64,000 nt of DNA. Origin: Buchananella sp. 14KM1171 (GTDB taxonomy: Bacteria; Actinomycetota; Actinomycetes; Actinomycetales; Actinomycetaceae). This document shows positions 40,793 through 51,031 of this stretch, in pieces. The stretch is taken from assembly GCF_041380365.1 (NCBI RefSeq), contig NZ_CP159981.1:1-64000 (forward strand), written 5' to 3'. The notes beneath the pieces are model-generated. The model was not told the DNA's origin, searched no databases, and was given only the letters and a program-made list of their open reading frames with translations. Every line of letters begins with the position of its first letter. The stretch's first letter is position 1. A program made the translations under genes and the position numbers.

Positions 40793-42399
40793 CCGGACGG
40801 ATCATCGGCACGGAGACCGAGTACGGCATCCTGCGCGCCAGTGGCGGGCAGTCGCACGTGCTGGCCACCGCGCTCGTGGAGGCCTACGCCGGCCTGCTGG
40901 AGCGGCCCGTGACGCGGTGGGACTACGCCGGGGAGGACCCGCTGTGCGACCTGCGGGGCCACCGCCTGGACCGCGCCGCCGCGCACCCCTCGCAGCTAAC
41001 CGATGCCTCCGCCCACCGCGGCGGGATGGTCAGCAACGGGCACGTGGCCGCCGCGCCGCAGGACTTCCCGGTGGGGGCGGCGGGCGGAACGTCGGCCACC
41101 CTGATCGGCACCGAGGCGCTGGCGAGCGCGCAGGCGTTGGCCCGTCCCGGCCGGGCCGAGCTCGCGCTGCCGCACCCGGGCGTGGTCATCACGCCGGCCG
41201 GCGCGCGCTTCTACGTGGACCACGCCCACCCGGAGTACTCGGGCGGAGAATGCGACTCGGTGCGCGCGGCGGTGGCCGTGGACCGCGCCGGCGACCTGGT
41301 GGCGCAGCGGGCGGCCGACGCGCTGGGGGATGGCACCGTGGTCTACAAGAACAACACCGACGGCAAGGGAGCGGCCTACGGCTCCCACGAGAACTACCAG
41401 GTGCGCCGCGAAGTAGACCTGGACGATCTGATCTCCGTGCTCACCCCCTTCCTGGTCACCCGCCCGATCCTGTGCGGCACCGGGCGGCTGGGGCGCGGGC
41501 AGCGCTCGCAGCAGCCGGGCTTCCAGCTCTCGCAGCGCGCCGACTTCATCGAGAACGACATCGGCCTAGAAACTACCTTCAACCGGCCAATCTTCAACAC
41601 CCGCGACGAGCCGCACGCGGATTGGGCGATATGGCGCCGCCTGCACGTCATCAACGGGGACGCTAACCAGTTTGAGTTTTCCACCTTCCTGCGGCTGGGC
41701 ACCACCGCCTTGGTTTTGGACATGATCGAGGCTGGCACGCCGTTGGAGATCCATGCGTTGGCGTTGGCTAGCCCTCTGCGGGCGGTGCGGGAGGTCTCAT
41801 ACGACACCACCCTCACGCAGGAACTGGAGCTGCAAAGCAGCAAGAGCGCCACGGCCATTGAGATCCAGCGCGCCTACCGGCAGGCCGTCATCGACGCTTT
41901 GGGCCAGGCCGCCCTGAGCGGCGAGCGGGCCGAGATCCTGCACTGGTGGGGCCGCGTGCTGGACCTGCTGGAGACCGACCGGGACGCCGCGGCTCCCTAC
42001 GTGGAGTGGGTGGCCAAGCTGCAGCTACTGGAGGGGATGCGCCAGCGGCTGGGCGGAGACTGGGCCCACCCGCGCCTGGCCGCGCTGGACCTGCAGTGGC
42101 ACGACCTGTGCCCGCAACGCTCCCTGGTGGCGCGCCTGGAGGCCGCCGGGCGCGTGGCGCACCTGCTGGCGCCGGGAGAGGCGCAGGCGGCGGAGCACGC
42201 CTCGCCGTGCGCCACGCGGGCCGCCGTGCGCGGCGCAGCGGTAGCGAGCTTGCCGGTGGTGGCCGCGTCCTGGACCTCGGTGATCCTGGACCTGGACGGG
42301 GATGAGTACCTGCGCCGCGTCCACCTGCCAGAGGCGGGCGGACAGGCGCAGCCGCCGCTGCTGGCGCGGGCTTACGATGTTTTGCAGGAGGAGAGATGA
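40789..42399 (+). CDS. dop: Pup deamidase/depupylase
   Basis: 536 residues from the GTG at 40789, overlapping arc by 4 bases. Converts the C-terminal Gln of Pup to Glu and removes Pup from substrates. Glutamine-synthetase-like fold: GTETEYGI at the start (metal-binding Glu), YVDHAHPEYSGGEC near 142, NNTDGKGAAYGSHENY near 187 and NTRDEPHADW near 268. The Dop loop between residues about 70 and 140 is long and contains VGAAGGTSA (95-103), encoded by a REP-like repeat that is identical over 28 bases to an intergenic copy at 50061-50088. Confidence 0.94.
   Translation: MTGRIIGTETEYGILRASGGQSHVLATALVEAYAGLLERPVTRWDYAGEDPLCDLRGHRLDRAAAHPSQLTDASAHRGGMVSNGHVAAAPQDFPVGAAGGTSATLIGTEALASAQALARPGRAELALPHPGVVITPAGARFYVDHAHPEYSGGECDSVRAAVAVDRAGDLVAQRAADALGDGTVVYKNNTDGKGAAYGSHENYQVRREVDLDDLISVLTPFLVTRPILCGTGRLGRGQRSQQPGFQLSQRADFIENDIGLETTFNRPIFNTRDEPHADWAIWRRLHVINGDANQFEFSTFLRLGTTALVLDMIEAGTPLEIHALALASPLRAVREVSYDTTLTQELELQSSKSATAIEIQRAYRQAVIDALGQAALSGERAEILHWWGRVLDLLETDRDAAAPYVEWVAKLQLLEGMRQRLGGDWAHPRLAALDLQWHDLCPQRSLVARLEAAGRVAHLLAPGEAQAAEHASPCATRAAVRGAAVASLPVVAASWTSVILDLDGDEYLRRVHLPEAGGQAQPPLLARAYDVLQEER
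41071..41098 (+). repeat. REP-like element inside dop
   Basis: 28 bases ending CGGAACGTCGGCCA, identical to 50061-50088, in frame in the Dop loop. Related inverted pairs lie at 7299-7370 and 11358-11410. Confidence 0.8.
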
Positions 42400-42575
42400 G
42401 CGAGCAGACTTTCGCCGGCGCGACTGCCGGCAGCGGCGAGGAAGAGGCGCAGGCCGCCCTACGGCCCCAGGCCAAGGACGTTGACCTGGATGCGCTGCTG
42501 GACGACATCGACGCGGTGCTGGCCACCGACGCCCAGGCGTTCGTGCAGGGATTCGTGCAAAAGGGCGGTCAGTGA
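42396..42575 (+). CDS. pup: Prokaryotic ubiquitin-like protein Pup
   Basis: 59 residues, translated with a 4-base overlap at both ends (ATGA with dop, GTGA with pafA). The N half is acidic and disordered. The middle DLDALLDDIDAVLATDAQAF is the helix that binds the ARC coiled coil. It ends FVQKGGQ; the C-terminal Gln requires deamidation by Dop before PafA joins it to lysines of target proteins. Confidence 0.97.
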   Translation: MSEQTFAGATAGSGEEEAQAALRPQAKDVDLDALLDDIDAVLATDAQAFVQGFVQKGGQ

Positions 42576-43981
42576 CCGGTTTGGACACTGAGCCCACCCA
42601 GCGGCGGCGCATAGTCGGCGTCGAGATCGAGTACGGCATCACCCACGTGGGGCCGGGGCCCGAGCTCGGCGCGGAGGAGGCCGCCCAGGAGCTGTTCAAC
42701 GACCCCTCCCTGGCCAGGGGCGCCAACATGTTCCTGCCCAACGGCGGCCGCCTCTACCTGGACGTGGGGGCCCACCCCGAGTACGCCACCGCCGAGTGCG
42801 CGCGCCTAGCGGACGTGCTGGCGCAGGACCGGGCCGGCACCGAGATGCTCGCCGCGTTGGCCGAGCGAGCTACGGCGCGCCTGCAGGAGCGGGGCGTGGC
42901 GGGCCAGATTCATCTGCTGCGCAACAACCTGGACTCGGCCGGCTCCTCGTTTGGCTGCCACGAGAACTACCTGATCCGCCGCCGCTTCGACTTCCGCCGC
43001 CGCGTGATGGGGCTGGTGCCTCACCTGGTCAGCCGCCAGGTGGTGGCGGGAGCGGGCCACGTGCGCCGCGAGCAGGACGGCACCGCCCGCTACGTGCTCT
43101 CCCAGCGGGCCGATGTGGTCAGCGAGGTGGTCTCCGCAGCCACCACGCGGGCCCGGCCGCTGATAAACACCCGCGACGAGCCGCACGCCAACCACGAGCT
43201 CTACCGCCGCCTGCACATCATCAACGCGGACACCTCGATGGCAGAGGGCTCCAGCCTGATCAACCTGGCCTCCACCGCCCTAGTGCTCACCGCCCTGGAG
43301 GAGGGGGCGCAGCTGGAGGACCTGGAGCTGGTGGACCCGATCGGGGCCGTGCGCGCGATCTCCGCCCAGGGCAGCGCGCGCGTGGAGCTGAAGAACGGAC
43401 AGTGGCTGACGGGCCTGGAGCTGCAGGCGCACTACGTGGAGCGCACCGCCCACCTGGCGGCCAGCGACCCGGACCCGGTGGTGCGCCTGGGCCACGAGCT
43501 GTGGGGGCGGGCGGTGGATGCGCTGCGCGCCGGCCGTGAGGACGAGGTGGCCGACCTCTTGGACCACGTGGCCAAGCGGCGCCTGCTGGAACGCCACTGC
43601 GAGCGCCACGGCGTGGGCCTGGACCACGCCTCGGTGGCGACCCTGGAGCTGGCCTACCACGACATCACGGCGCACGGACTGCGCGCCCGGCTGGAGGCGG
43701 CTGGGCTGCTGCGCCGCTTCACCACCGTCGCCCAGGTGGAGGCCGCCCAGAACAGCGCCCCCGCCACCCGCGCCAGCCTGCGGGGGGCGGCCATAGCGGC
43801 CGCGCTGGAGTACCGGCGGGACCTGGCGGCGGATTGGACGACGTTGCGCCTGCTGGATCGCAGCCTGCCGGCCATCACGCTCGCCGACCCGTGGGAGACC
43901 AGCAACCCTGCAGTTGCTGAGCTGGTGGCCCACCTGCGCAGCCCCGAACGCGGGGCGACCGAGGCGATGTTGCTGCTATGA
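42572..43981 (+). CDS. pafA: Pup-protein ligase
   Basis: 469 residues from the GTG at 42572. Uses ATP to form an isopeptide bond between the C-terminal Glu side chain of Pup and substrate lysines. GVEIEYGIT at the N terminus (catalytic metal site), LYLDVGAHPEYATAEC near 63, NNLDSAGSSFGCHENYL near 118 and NTRDEPHANHELYRRLHI near 201 show the carboxylate-amine ligase fold. It lacks the long loop of Dop. It directly follows pup; prcBA, which stand between pup and pafA in mycobacteria, are missing. Confidence 0.96.
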   Translation: MTGLDTEPTQRRRIVGVEIEYGITHVGPGPELGAEEAAQELFNDPSLARGANMFLPNGGRLYLDVGAHPEYATAECARLADVLAQDRAGTEMLAALAERATARLQERGVAGQIHLLRNNLDSAGSSFGCHENYLIRRRFDFRRRVMGLVPHLVSRQVVAGAGHVRREQDGTARYVLSQRADVVSEVVSAATTRARPLINTRDEPHANHELYRRLHIINADTSMAEGSSLINLASTALVLTALEEGAQLEDLELVDPIGAVRAISAQGSARVELKNGQWLTGLELQAHYVERTAHLAASDPDPVVRLGHELWGRAVDALRAGREDEVADLLDHVAKRRLLERHCERHGVGLDHASVATLELAYHDITAHGLRARLEAAGLLRRFTTVAQVEAAQNSAPATRASLRGAAIAAALEYRRDLAADWTTLRLLDRSLPAITLADPWETSNPAVAELVAHLRSPERGATEAMLLL

Positions 43982-45282
43982 GCCAGTCGCGCGACTTCTC
44001 CCTGCCCTCGCGCCGCGCGCTGCGCCAACAGGGCCAACTCACGCCGCTCGAGGAGAGCACCGCTCAGTCCGACGCCGCTGCGGTGGGCACCGCGCAGGCC
44101 GAGGAGGCGCGGGAGGGGCAGGCGGCGCAGCCCGCCGCCGAAGCGGCGCCCCGGCGGGTGCGGCGGCGAGACCTGCGCCAGCAGCAGGGCGACGCGCCCA
44201 CCCCGCCTGTCACCTCCGACCTGCCGTTCTGGCCGGTCACCCAGCCCGACGCCGAGGCCGGAGTGGCCCGGCCCGCAGAGGGACCTGAACGCGCCGAGCC
44301 GCTAGTCCCGGTGGCACCGCCGCGCCGCCCGGAGCGGAGCGGCGGCAGCGCCGCCCTGTCCCAGCTGAGGCGCCTGGCGCGCGGCTGGTGGCTCTGGGCG
44401 GGCCTGCTGGTTGCCGCGCTTGTGATCGGGGTGATCGCCGCCGTGGTGCAGCAAAACGCCGCAGAGCAGCGGGCAATCGAGGAGGCGCGGCGCGGCGCGT
44501 TCGACTCCGTGCAGGTGAGCGGGCGGCTGGGATCGGTGCCCACGTTGAGCCTGCAAAACCCCGTGGAGCTGGCCGCCGCGCCCAATCACCGGGTGGTCCA
44601 GGCCGGCACGGGCCGGGAGCTGCAAGAGGGCGACCGCGTGGTGCTGGCGGTGACCACCTTCAACGGACAGACCGGCAAGCGCGTCCTGGAGGGCGCGTTC
44701 CCGCACGTGGACGTGGTGGAGGTCAACGCGGACAGCCTGGGCGCCTCGCTGCACGGCATCCTGCTGGGGCAGCGCGACGGCGCCCGCCTGTTGGTGCTGA
44801 ACGCGGTGGAGAAGGGCGGCCAGGCCTACCCCGAGCTGGCGGTGGTGGACGTGCTGCCGCGCCAACTGCCGGTGGAGGGAGCGGGGCAGAGCCCGTCGGC
44901 CGCGATCGAGGGCGACCTGAGATCGATGGTGTCCTTCGACGCCCACTCCGTGCCGCAGCTCGCTCCCTGGGGCGTGGCCACGCAGCTGGTGAAGGTCGAG
45001 GAGCTGATCTCCGGCACCGGCGAGCAGGTGGCAAAGGGCGACACGGTGGTGGTGCAGTATGTGGTCTCCACCTGGGACGGCAAGGTACGCGAGTCCACCT
45101 ACGCAGGCCTGGGCCCGCAGGAGGTCATGGTGGCCTCCCTCCAGCCGGGCCTGGCCGAGGCCGTGATCGACCGGGCCGTGGGGAGCCGCCTGGTGCTGGC
45201 CGCGCCCGCCGCGCTCACCGACGGCAACGCGGACATCCTGGCCGTGGTGGACATCCTGGCCATCAGCGCCAGAAACCAGTAG
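43978..45282 (+). CDS. Membrane-anchored FKBP-type peptidyl-prolyl isomerase
   Basis: 434 residues. A cytoplasmic Arg/Ala/Gln-rich N terminus of about 135 residues, one membrane helix (WWLWAGLLVAALVIGVIAAVV, about 140-160), then two tandem FKBP-like domains outside: GTGRELQEGDRVVLAVTTF... and GTGEQVAKGDTVVVQYVVS with STYAG and LQPGLAEAVI. A prolyl isomerase next to pafA is usual in actinobacteria; whether it is linked to pupylation is unknown. It overlaps pafA by 4 bases and ends the operon. Confidence 0.85.
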   Translation: MSQSRDFSLPSRRALRQQGQLTPLEESTAQSDAAAVGTAQAEEAREGQAAQPAAEAAPRRVRRRDLRQQQGDAPTPPVTSDLPFWPVTQPDAEAGVARPAEGPERAEPLVPVAPPRRPERSGGSAALSQLRRLARGWWLWAGLLVAALVIGVIAAVVQQNAAEQRAIEEARRGAFDSVQVSGRLGSVPTLSLQNPVELAAAPNHRVVQAGTGRELQEGDRVVLAVTTFNGQTGKRVLEGAFPHVDVVEVNADSLGASLHGILLGQRDGARLLVLNAVEKGGQAYPELAVVDVLPRQLPVEGAGQSPSAAIEGDLRSMVSFDAHSVPQLAPWGVATQLVKVEELISGTGEQVAKGDTVVVQYVVSTWDGKVRESTYAGLGPQEVMVASLQPGLAEAVIDRAVGSRLVLAAPAALTDGNADILAVVDILAISARNQ

Positions 45283-45315
45283 GCCGCCCTTAAACCCCTA
45301 GCCCGGTGCCGCTCG

Positions 45316-45987
45316 CTAGGGCACCACGCGGAGGTAGCGGCGGGATTTAGGCGCGGGCCGGTGGTCGACGTCGTCCCTGCAGCCGTTATGAATGGCGCCG
45401 CCCGGCGGGGCGGTGGCCGCGCTAGCGGGGGTGGCGCGCCCGCCACCAAGGGCCCGGGCCAGGCCGGCGCGGTAGGCGTGGGCCTCCTCGTCGGCGGCCC
45501 ACCTTGGCCACAGCTGGTTCCAGTAGCCGTCACGCTCGGCCACTCGGCGCTCGCGCAGCGAGGCGGGCGCCTCCACGCGCACCACCAGATCGGCCAGGCG
45601 CACCAGGGCGACGTCGGCCCCCACGCCCTCGATCAGCAGGGGCGCGCGCAACCTGGCCGGGGCAAGCAGGGGGACGCTCCCGCCCGGGCGGGAGGCGAGC
45701 CAGTCCCAGGTGGGCAGGTCGGCGTGCCCGTGGCTGGTGGAGCGCCGCAGCGCAGCCTCAACGAGGCGCAGCCCGGGCTCCAGGCCGCGCCACCCCAGGT
45801 AGCTGGCCTCCACCTGCAGGTGCACCGCGTGGGGCGGCAGTAGGTCTAGCAGGGCCCGGGCGAGCGTGGACTTGCCGCTCCCGGCGGCTCCCCCGATCAC
45901 GATCACGCCCCGGCGCGGCAGCAGGTGGGCCAACAGGGCCGGTGCGGCGCGGAAGGACACCTGTTGAACGCGGGCGGTGGCTGGCAT
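45316..45987 (-). CDS. P-loop kinase-like protein (uridine kinase-like)
   Basis: 223 residues. Walker [11 protein letters not shown] begins near residue 31. [25 protein letters not shown] is the strand with the Walker B-type acidic residue of nucleoside kinases, and [12 protein letters not shown] resembles the lid Arg segment. The substrate is not evident; uridine/cytidine kinase or a related metabolite kinase is likely. TAGCCT lies 7 bases before the ATG at 45987, so it may be leaderless. Divergent to hisF. Confidence 0.75.
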   Translation of the reverse strand: MPATARVQQVSFRAAPALLAHLLPRRGVIVIGGAAGSGKSTLARALLDLLPPHAVHLQVEASYLGWRGLEPGLRLVEAALRRSTSHGHADLPTWDWLASRPGGSVPLLAPARLRAPLLIEGVGADVALVRLADLVVRVEAPASLRERRVAERDGYWNQLWPRWAADEEAHAYRAGLARALGGGRATPASAATAPPGGAIHNGCRDDVDHRPAPKSRRYLRVVP

Positions 45988-46026
45988 GGCGCAAAGGCTA
46001 CCCTTGGCCCAGCGAAAGGAGCAGCG

Positions 46027-46818
46027 ATGACGGTGGCACTCAGGGTGATTCCCTGCCTGGACGTGGATGGCGGCCGAGTGGTCAAGGGCGTCAACTTCCA
46101 AAACCTACGCGACGCCGGCGACCCGGTGGAGCTGGCTAAGCGCTACAGCGAACAGGGGGCTGACGAGATCACCTTCCTGGACGTCTCGGCGTCCGTGGAG
46201 GGCCGCGCCACCACGCTGGACATCGTGGCCCGCACGGCGGAGAACGTGTTCGTGCCGCTCACCGTGGGCGGCGGGGTTCGCAGCGTGGAGGACGTGGACG
46301 CGCTGCTGCGCGCGGGCGCGGACAAGGTGGGCGTTAACACTGCGGCCCTGGCGGACCCCGCGCTGCTGGCGCGCATCGCCGACCGCTTCGGGGACCAGGT
46401 GGTGGTGCTCTCGGTGGACGCCCGGCGCGGCCCCACCCCCTCGGGTTACGAGGTCACCACCCACGGCGGCAAGCGCTCCAGCGGCAAGGACGCGCTGGAA
46501 TGGGTGCGCCAGGCCAGCGAGCTGGGCGTGGGGGAGATTCTGCTGAACTCAATGGACGCCGACGGTGTGCGCGAGGGCTTCGACCTGGAGATGCTCGCCG
46601 CAGTGCGCGCCGAGGTGAAGGTGCCGGTGATCGCCTCCGGTGGCGCCGGCAGCGTGGAGCACTTCGTGGCGGCCGCCGACGCGGGCGCCGACGCCCTGCT
46701 GGCCGCCTCTGTTTTCCACTACGGCACCCTGACGATCGCGCAGGTGAAGGAGGCCCTTGCCGGCGTCGGTCACATGGTGCGCCTGGGCGGTCCGGCCACC
46801 CCGGGGGAGCAGCGGTGA
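46027..46818 (+). CDS. hisF: Imidazole glycerol phosphate synthase subunit HisF
   Basis: 263 residues; AAAGGAG before the ATG. Cyclase half of the HisFH complex; turns PRFAR plus ammonia into IGP and AICAR. TIM barrel with catalytic Asp11 ([14 protein letters not shown]) and Asp in [12 protein letters not shown] near 180; phosphate loops VGGGVRS and ASGGAGS. hisH and hisA are not in the window. Overlaps hisI by 4 bases. Confidence 0.97.
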   Translation: MTVALRVIPCLDVDGGRVVKGVNFQNLRDAGDPVELAKRYSEQGADEITFLDVSASVEGRATTLDIVARTAENVFVPLTVGGGVRSVEDVDALLRAGADKVGVNTAALADPALLARIADRFGDQVVVLSVDARRGPTPSGYEVTTHGGKRSSGKDALEWVRQASELGVGEILLNSMDADGVREGFDLEMLAAVRAEVKVPVIASGGAGSVEHFVAAADAGADALLAASVFHYGTLTIAQVKEALAGVGHMVRLGGPATPGEQR

Positions 46819-47237
46819 GCGGGCAGGCAAGCGGGCAGGGCGGCGACGCGCTGGACCCGCAGCTGCTGGCCCGCCTGAAGTTTGACCAGCACGGCCTGAT
46901 CTGCGCGGTCATCCAGGACGACGCCACCGGCGCGGTGCTCATGGTGGCCTGGATGAATCAGACCGCGCTGGCCCGCACCCTTTCGACCGGGCGCGTTTGG
47001 TTCTGGTCCCGTTCCCGACAGGAGTACTGGCGCAAGGGGGACACCTCCGGGCATCGCCAGTACGTGCGCTCCGTCCACGCGGACTGCGACGGCGACGCCC
47101 TGCTGGTGCGCGTGCACCAGGTGGGGGCTGCCTGCCACACCGGTACGCGCACCTGCTTCGAGGCCGGCGGGCCGCTGCCGGCCGTGGTGGGCGATGAGCG
47201 GACCGACGCGGCGGTGCTGGACGGGCGGGCCCCGTGA
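46815..47237 (+). CDS. hisI: Phosphoribosyl-AMP cyclohydrolase
   Basis: 140 residues from the GTG at 46815. Opens the purine ring of PR-AMP in histidine synthesis. [25 protein letters not shown] and WRKGDTSGH are signatures; the metal sites are [11 protein letters not shown] and [10 protein letters not shown]. The HisE domain is absent, as usual in actinobacteria. Overlaps trpE by 4 bases. Confidence 0.96.
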   Translation: MSGQASGQGGDALDPQLLARLKFDQHGLICAVIQDDATGAVLMVAWMNQTALARTLSTGRVWFWSRSRQEYWRKGDTSGHRQYVRSVHADCDGDALLVRVHQVGAACHTGTRTCFEAGGPLPAVVGDERTDAAVLDGRAP

Positions 47238-48763
47238 CGCGCGCGCTGCACTGGGGCCAGACCTGGCCGAGTCGGGAGGAGTTCGCGGACCTGACGGGCG
47301 CGCGGCGAACCGTGGTGGTGGCCCGCAAGCTGCTGGCCGAGGAACTGACGGCGGTGGGTGCCTACCGGCGCCTGGCGGCCGGCCGGGCTGGAACGTTCCT
47401 GCTGGAGTCTGCCGAGCAGGGAGGCCAGTGGGGCCGGTGGAGCTTCATCGGCGTCAACGCGCTGGCCACCCTGCAGGGGGCGGCGCACTGCCCCACCTGG
47501 CAGGGGGAGGTACCGGACTGCGTGGCGCGGGAGGGCGACGTCGTCCACCTGATTGGGAGCGTCCTGGAGCAGTTGGGCCAGGCGGCCCACGCGCCTGCTG
47601 GAGGCACGACGCTGCCGCCGCTGGGCGCCGCCCTGGTTGGCGCGATCGGCTGGGACGCCCTCTACACGTGGGAGCCCAAGCTGCGCCGGGCCGCGCCCGA
47701 CGAGCTGGGGCTGCCCGACGTCGCACTGACGCTGGTGCGCGACGTCGTGGCCCTTGACCACCACGCCGGGGAGCTGTGGCTGCTCACCGTCTGCTACGAC
47801 GCGAGCGAGGGCGACTTCGACGCCGCCGTGGCCCGGCTCGACGCGATGCAGGCCGGACTGGCCCAGCCCCTGCCCGTGCAACTCAGCGGCAGCGGTGAGG
47901 CCCAGGCGCTAGAGCGGAGACACCGCACCTCGCAGCAGGACTTCGAGGCCGCCGTGGTGCGCGGCAAAGAGGCGATCGTGGACGGCGAGGTGTTCCAGGT
48001 GGTGCTCTCGCAACGCACCGACGTGGACTGTCCGGCCAGCCCGCTGGCCGTCTACCGGGCGTTGCGCTCCATCAACCCGAGCCCCTACATGTACCTGTTC
48101 GAGCACGTGGACGCCGACGGCAGGCCGATCACGGTGGTGGGCTCCAGTCCCGAGACGCTGGTGCGCGTCACCGACGGGCAGGTCTACACCTTCCCGATTG
48201 CCGGTTCGCGGCCCCGCTCCGGTGACGCCCAGGTGGACCGGGAGCGGGTGGCCGAGCTGCTGGCTGACCCCAAGGAGCTGTCGGAACACACCATGCTGGT
48301 GGACCTGGCCCGCAACGACCTGTCGAAGGTGTGCGACCCGGCCAGCGTGAGCGTGGCTGCGCTCATGGAGATCAAGCACTTTTCCCACATCATGCACATC
48401 TCCTCCACCGTCACCGGCCGGCTCCGCCCCGGTCGCACGGCGCTGGACGCCCTGGTGGCCACCTTCCCGGCCGGCACGCTCAGCGGCGCCCCCAAGCCGC
48501 GCGCGATTGAGCTGATCGATCAGCTGGAGCCTGCGCGGCGCGGCTTCTACGGCGGCGTGGTGGGCTACCTTGGGCTGGACGGCAACGCAGACCTGGCCAT
48601 CACGATCCGCACCGCAGTCATCCGCGACGGGGTAGCGCACGTGCAGGCGGGGGCGGGCGTGGTGGCGGACTCCGTGCCGCGCAAGGAACACGAGGAGACC
48701 CGCCACAAGGCCGCAGCGATGCTCAGCGCGATCGAAACGGCGGCGGGCCTGACTAACCTTTAA
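47234..48763 (+). CDS. trpE: Anthranilate synthase component I
   Basis: 509 residues from the GTG at 47234. Makes anthranilate from chorismate with ammonia from TrpG. C-terminal chorismate-binding domain: [45 protein letters not shown] and [11 protein letters not shown]. The N-terminal part is the expected regulatory domain for tryptophan feedback. trpG and trpD are not in the window, so the tryptophan genes are split. Confidence 0.96.
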   Translation: MTRALHWGQTWPSREEFADLTGARRTVVVARKLLAEELTAVGAYRRLAAGRAGTFLLESAEQGGQWGRWSFIGVNALATLQGAAHCPTWQGEVPDCVAREGDVVHLIGSVLEQLGQAAHAPAGGTTLPPLGAALVGAIGWDALYTWEPKLRRAAPDELGLPDVALTLVRDVVALDHHAGELWLLTVCYDASEGDFDAAVARLDAMQAGLAQPLPVQLSGSGEAQALERRHRTSQQDFEAAVVRGKEAIVDGEVFQVVLSQRTDVDCPASPLAVYRALRSINPSPYMYLFEHVDADGRPITVVGSSPETLVRVTDGQVYTFPIAGSRPRSGDAQVDRERVAELLADPKELSEHTMLVDLARNDLSKVCDPASVSVAALMEIKHFSHIMHISSTVTGRLRPGRTALDALVATFPAGTLSGAPKPRAIELIDQLEPARRGFYGGVVGYLGLDGNADLAITIRTAVIRDGVAHVQAGAGVVADSVPRKEHEETRHKAAAMLSAIETAAGLTNL

Positions 48764-48769
48764 GGCGAT

Positions 48770-49954
48770 ATGGCTGTTATTCGAAGGAAAGTGGGCGCGC
48801 TGTGGGCGCGCACGGCGGCGGCGTTTGGGCCCGGCGACCTCGCCTGGGTGCTCATGGCGTGGCTGGCAAGCCGGGCCCTGCTACTCGGCGCGGCCCTTAT
48901 GGTGGGCATCGAGCGCGAGATGCCGGTGCTGGAGGTGGTGCGACGCTGGGACGCCGTGCACTTCCTGGACATCGCGGTGCTCGGGTACCCGGGCGTGGAC
49001 CCCAACCTGGTGGCGTTCTTCCCCGGGCTACCGATCTCCGTGTGGCTGCTCGGCAAGATCGGCATATCGGCAACGCTGGCTGGCCTGCTGGTGGTCAACG
49101 CCAGCACCCTGCTTGCCGCCTTGGCCCTCACCCGCCTGGCCGGGCGCACCGCAGGCATCATCTGGCTGTTCGGGCCGGCAATGATCTTCGGCTTCGTGCC
49201 CTACTCGGAGGCGCCGTTCGCTGCGGCGTTCTTCTGGGCCTGGGAAAGGGCCCGGGCGGGCCGGTGGGCCACAGTCTCACTCCTGCTCTCCGTGGCGGTC
49301 GCCTTCCGGGTCACCGGAGTGGTCGCTGGAGTCGCCCTGGTGGTAATGGGCCTTGTGGAGGGACGCACCTGGGCCCATAAGCTCAAGCCTTTCGCGTGGA
49401 TGCTGCCGCCCGCTGCGGTCGCGGTCGCCTACCAGGCCTACGTCTGGCGTATCTCCGGAGACCCGCTGGGCTGGGTCCACGCGCAGTCACGGGGATGGGC
49501 ACGTAGTTTCCACTGGCCCTGGGAGGCATTCAAGGTCACCTGGGACAACGCATCCCCGCACGTGTCTCCCGACTTCTACACCTTCTTCCGGCTCGAGGCC
49601 TTGGCGGCAGTGGTGAGCCTGCTGCTCGGGCTCTACCTGCTGGCGCGCAGGTGGTGGCCGGAGGCGGTGTTCGTGCTGTTGAACCTGGCCATGTTCTCCT
49701 TCTCCGACTACTACATGTCCCTGGCCCGCTCGGTGGTCTACTGGCTGCCCCTCTGGCTCCTGGCCGCGCACGCCCTCACCGGAGTCCACCCGGCGAGGGG
49801 AATGCAGGGCCCCGCTGGACGCGGCGTGACGTGGCCGGAGCAGGCGGTATACACGCCGCTGCGCAAGGTGATGATCGCCGCCACGGTCGTGCTAAGCGGT
49901 GGCGTAATGCTGTGGTGGGCAGACATGTTCCTGGAGGGCGCCTGGGCAGGCTGA
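48770..49954 (+). CDS. PIG-V-like membrane mannosyltransferase
   Basis: 394 residues with about nine to ten hydrophobic helices. The luminal motif [17 protein letters not shown] near 57 (Trp-Asp followed by His/Tyr) and VAFFPGLP match the GPI mannosyltransferase-2-like family, which in actinobacteria uses polyprenyl-phosphate-mannose to build wall glycolipids. The acceptor is unknown. It lies between trpE and trpC, 6 bases after trpE, so probably on the same transcript. Confidence 0.82.
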   Translation: MAVIRRKVGALWARTAAAFGPGDLAWVLMAWLASRALLLGAALMVGIEREMPVLEVVRRWDAVHFLDIAVLGYPGVDPNLVAFFPGLPISVWLLGKIGISATLAGLLVVNASTLLAALALTRLAGRTAGIIWLFGPAMIFGFVPYSEAPFAAAFFWAWERARAGRWATVSLLLSVAVAFRVTGVVAGVALVVMGLVEGRTWAHKLKPFAWMLPPAAVAVAYQAYVWRISGDPLGWVHAQSRGWARSFHWPWEAFKVTWDNASPHVSPDFYTFFRLEALAAVVSLLLGLYLLARRWWPEAVFVLLNLAMFSFSDYYMSLARSVVYWLPLWLLAAHALTGVHPARGMQGPAGRGVTWPEQAVYTPLRKVMIAATVVLSGGVMLWWADMFLEGAWAG

Positions 49955-50060
49955 CCCGCGTGCATCGCCGCAGCGGCGGAGCACGCGCGGGCGGTGGCGT
50001 GTCAAATCACCCGCGCCGAGCCGCGTCACCGTTGGGCCGCGTATTGCACTGGCCGTAACA

Positions 50061-50088
50061 GTGGGGGCGGCGGGCGGAACGTCGGCCA
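50061..50088 (+). repeat. REP-like element, intergenic copy
   Basis: Identical over 28 bases to the copy in dop (41071-41098). It lies in the 247-bp gap between the mannosyltransferase and trpC, where no gene is seen. Confidence 0.8.
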
Positions 50089-50201
50089 TCGCGGCGCCCA
50101 AATGTGGGCGCGAGATTCCGGTGTATGCGCCAAGCGGTAGGGTAGGGCCGCAACGGCAAGGGGGCCGCCTGGAACCGGGTTGGGTGACGAAAGGGGCAAG
50201 C

Positions 50202-51029
50202 GTGAACGTGCTGGAGAGCATCGTGGCGGGCGTGCGTGACGATGTGGCGCGCCGAGAAGCGCAAAAGCCGCTCGCGCTGGTCAAGGAGGAAGCCGCCCGG
50301 CAAGTAAGCGCCCGTGCCGTGGTGCCTGCGCTGCGCAGCGGCGCTGGGCCGCTCACGATCATCGCTGAGGTCAAGCGCTCCAGCCCCTCCAAGGGCCGCC
50401 TAGCGGACATCCCGGACCCGGCCACGCTGGCGCGCCTGTACGAGGCCGGCGGGGCGTCGATGATCTCGGTGCTGACGGAGGAGCGACGCTTCGGCGGCAG
50501 CCTGGCGGACCTGGACGCGGTGCGCCGCGCGGTGGACATCCCGGTGCTGCGCAAGGACTTCGTGGTCACCCCCTATCAGATTCACGAGGCGCGCGCCCAC
50601 GGCGCCGACTGCGTGCTGCTGATCGTGGCGGCCCTGGAGCAGCCGGCGCTGGAGTCCTTCATCGAGCGGATTCACTCCCTGGGCATGACGGCGCTGGTGG
50701 AGACGCACTCGCGGCTGGAGGCGCGCCGCGCGGTGGACGCGGGCGCCAAGCTGATCGGCGTCAACGCCCGCGACCTGACCACGCTGGAGGTAGACCGCTC
50801 CACGTTCGCGCAGGTGGTGGACGTGATCCCCAGCGACATCACGGTGGTGGCCGAGAGCGGGGTGCGGGGCCCGCACGACGTGGTGGACTACTTCCGCGCC
50901 GGCGCCAACTCGGTGCTGGTGGGGGAGGCGCTGGTCAAGAGCGGCGATCCGGCTGCGTCGGTGCGCGAGTTCATCGCCGCCTGCTCCCACCCCTCCCTGG
51001 GCCCCAACCCGGACAACGAGAAGGAATGA
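50202..51029 (+). CDS. trpC: Indole-3-glycerol phosphate synthase
   Basis: 275 residues from the GTG at 50202, with AAAGGGG 7 bases upstream. TIM barrel; [13 protein letters not shown] (catalytic Lys), [31 protein letters not shown] and [11 protein letters not shown] are all present. Start of the trpC-trpB-trpA-lgt operon. Confidence 0.97.
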   Translation: MNVLESIVAGVRDDVARREAQKPLALVKEEAARQVSARAVVPALRSGAGPLTIIAEVKRSSPSKGRLADIPDPATLARLYEAGGASMISVLTEERRFGGSLADLDAVRRAVDIPVLRKDFVVTPYQIHEARAHGADCVLLIVAALEQPALESFIERIHSLGMTALVETHSRLEARRAVDAGAKLIGVNARDLTTLEVDRSTFAQVVDVIPSDITVVAESGVRGPHDVVDYFRAGANSVLVGEALVKSGDPAASVREFIAACSHPSLGPNPDNEKE

Positions 51030-51031
51030 CC

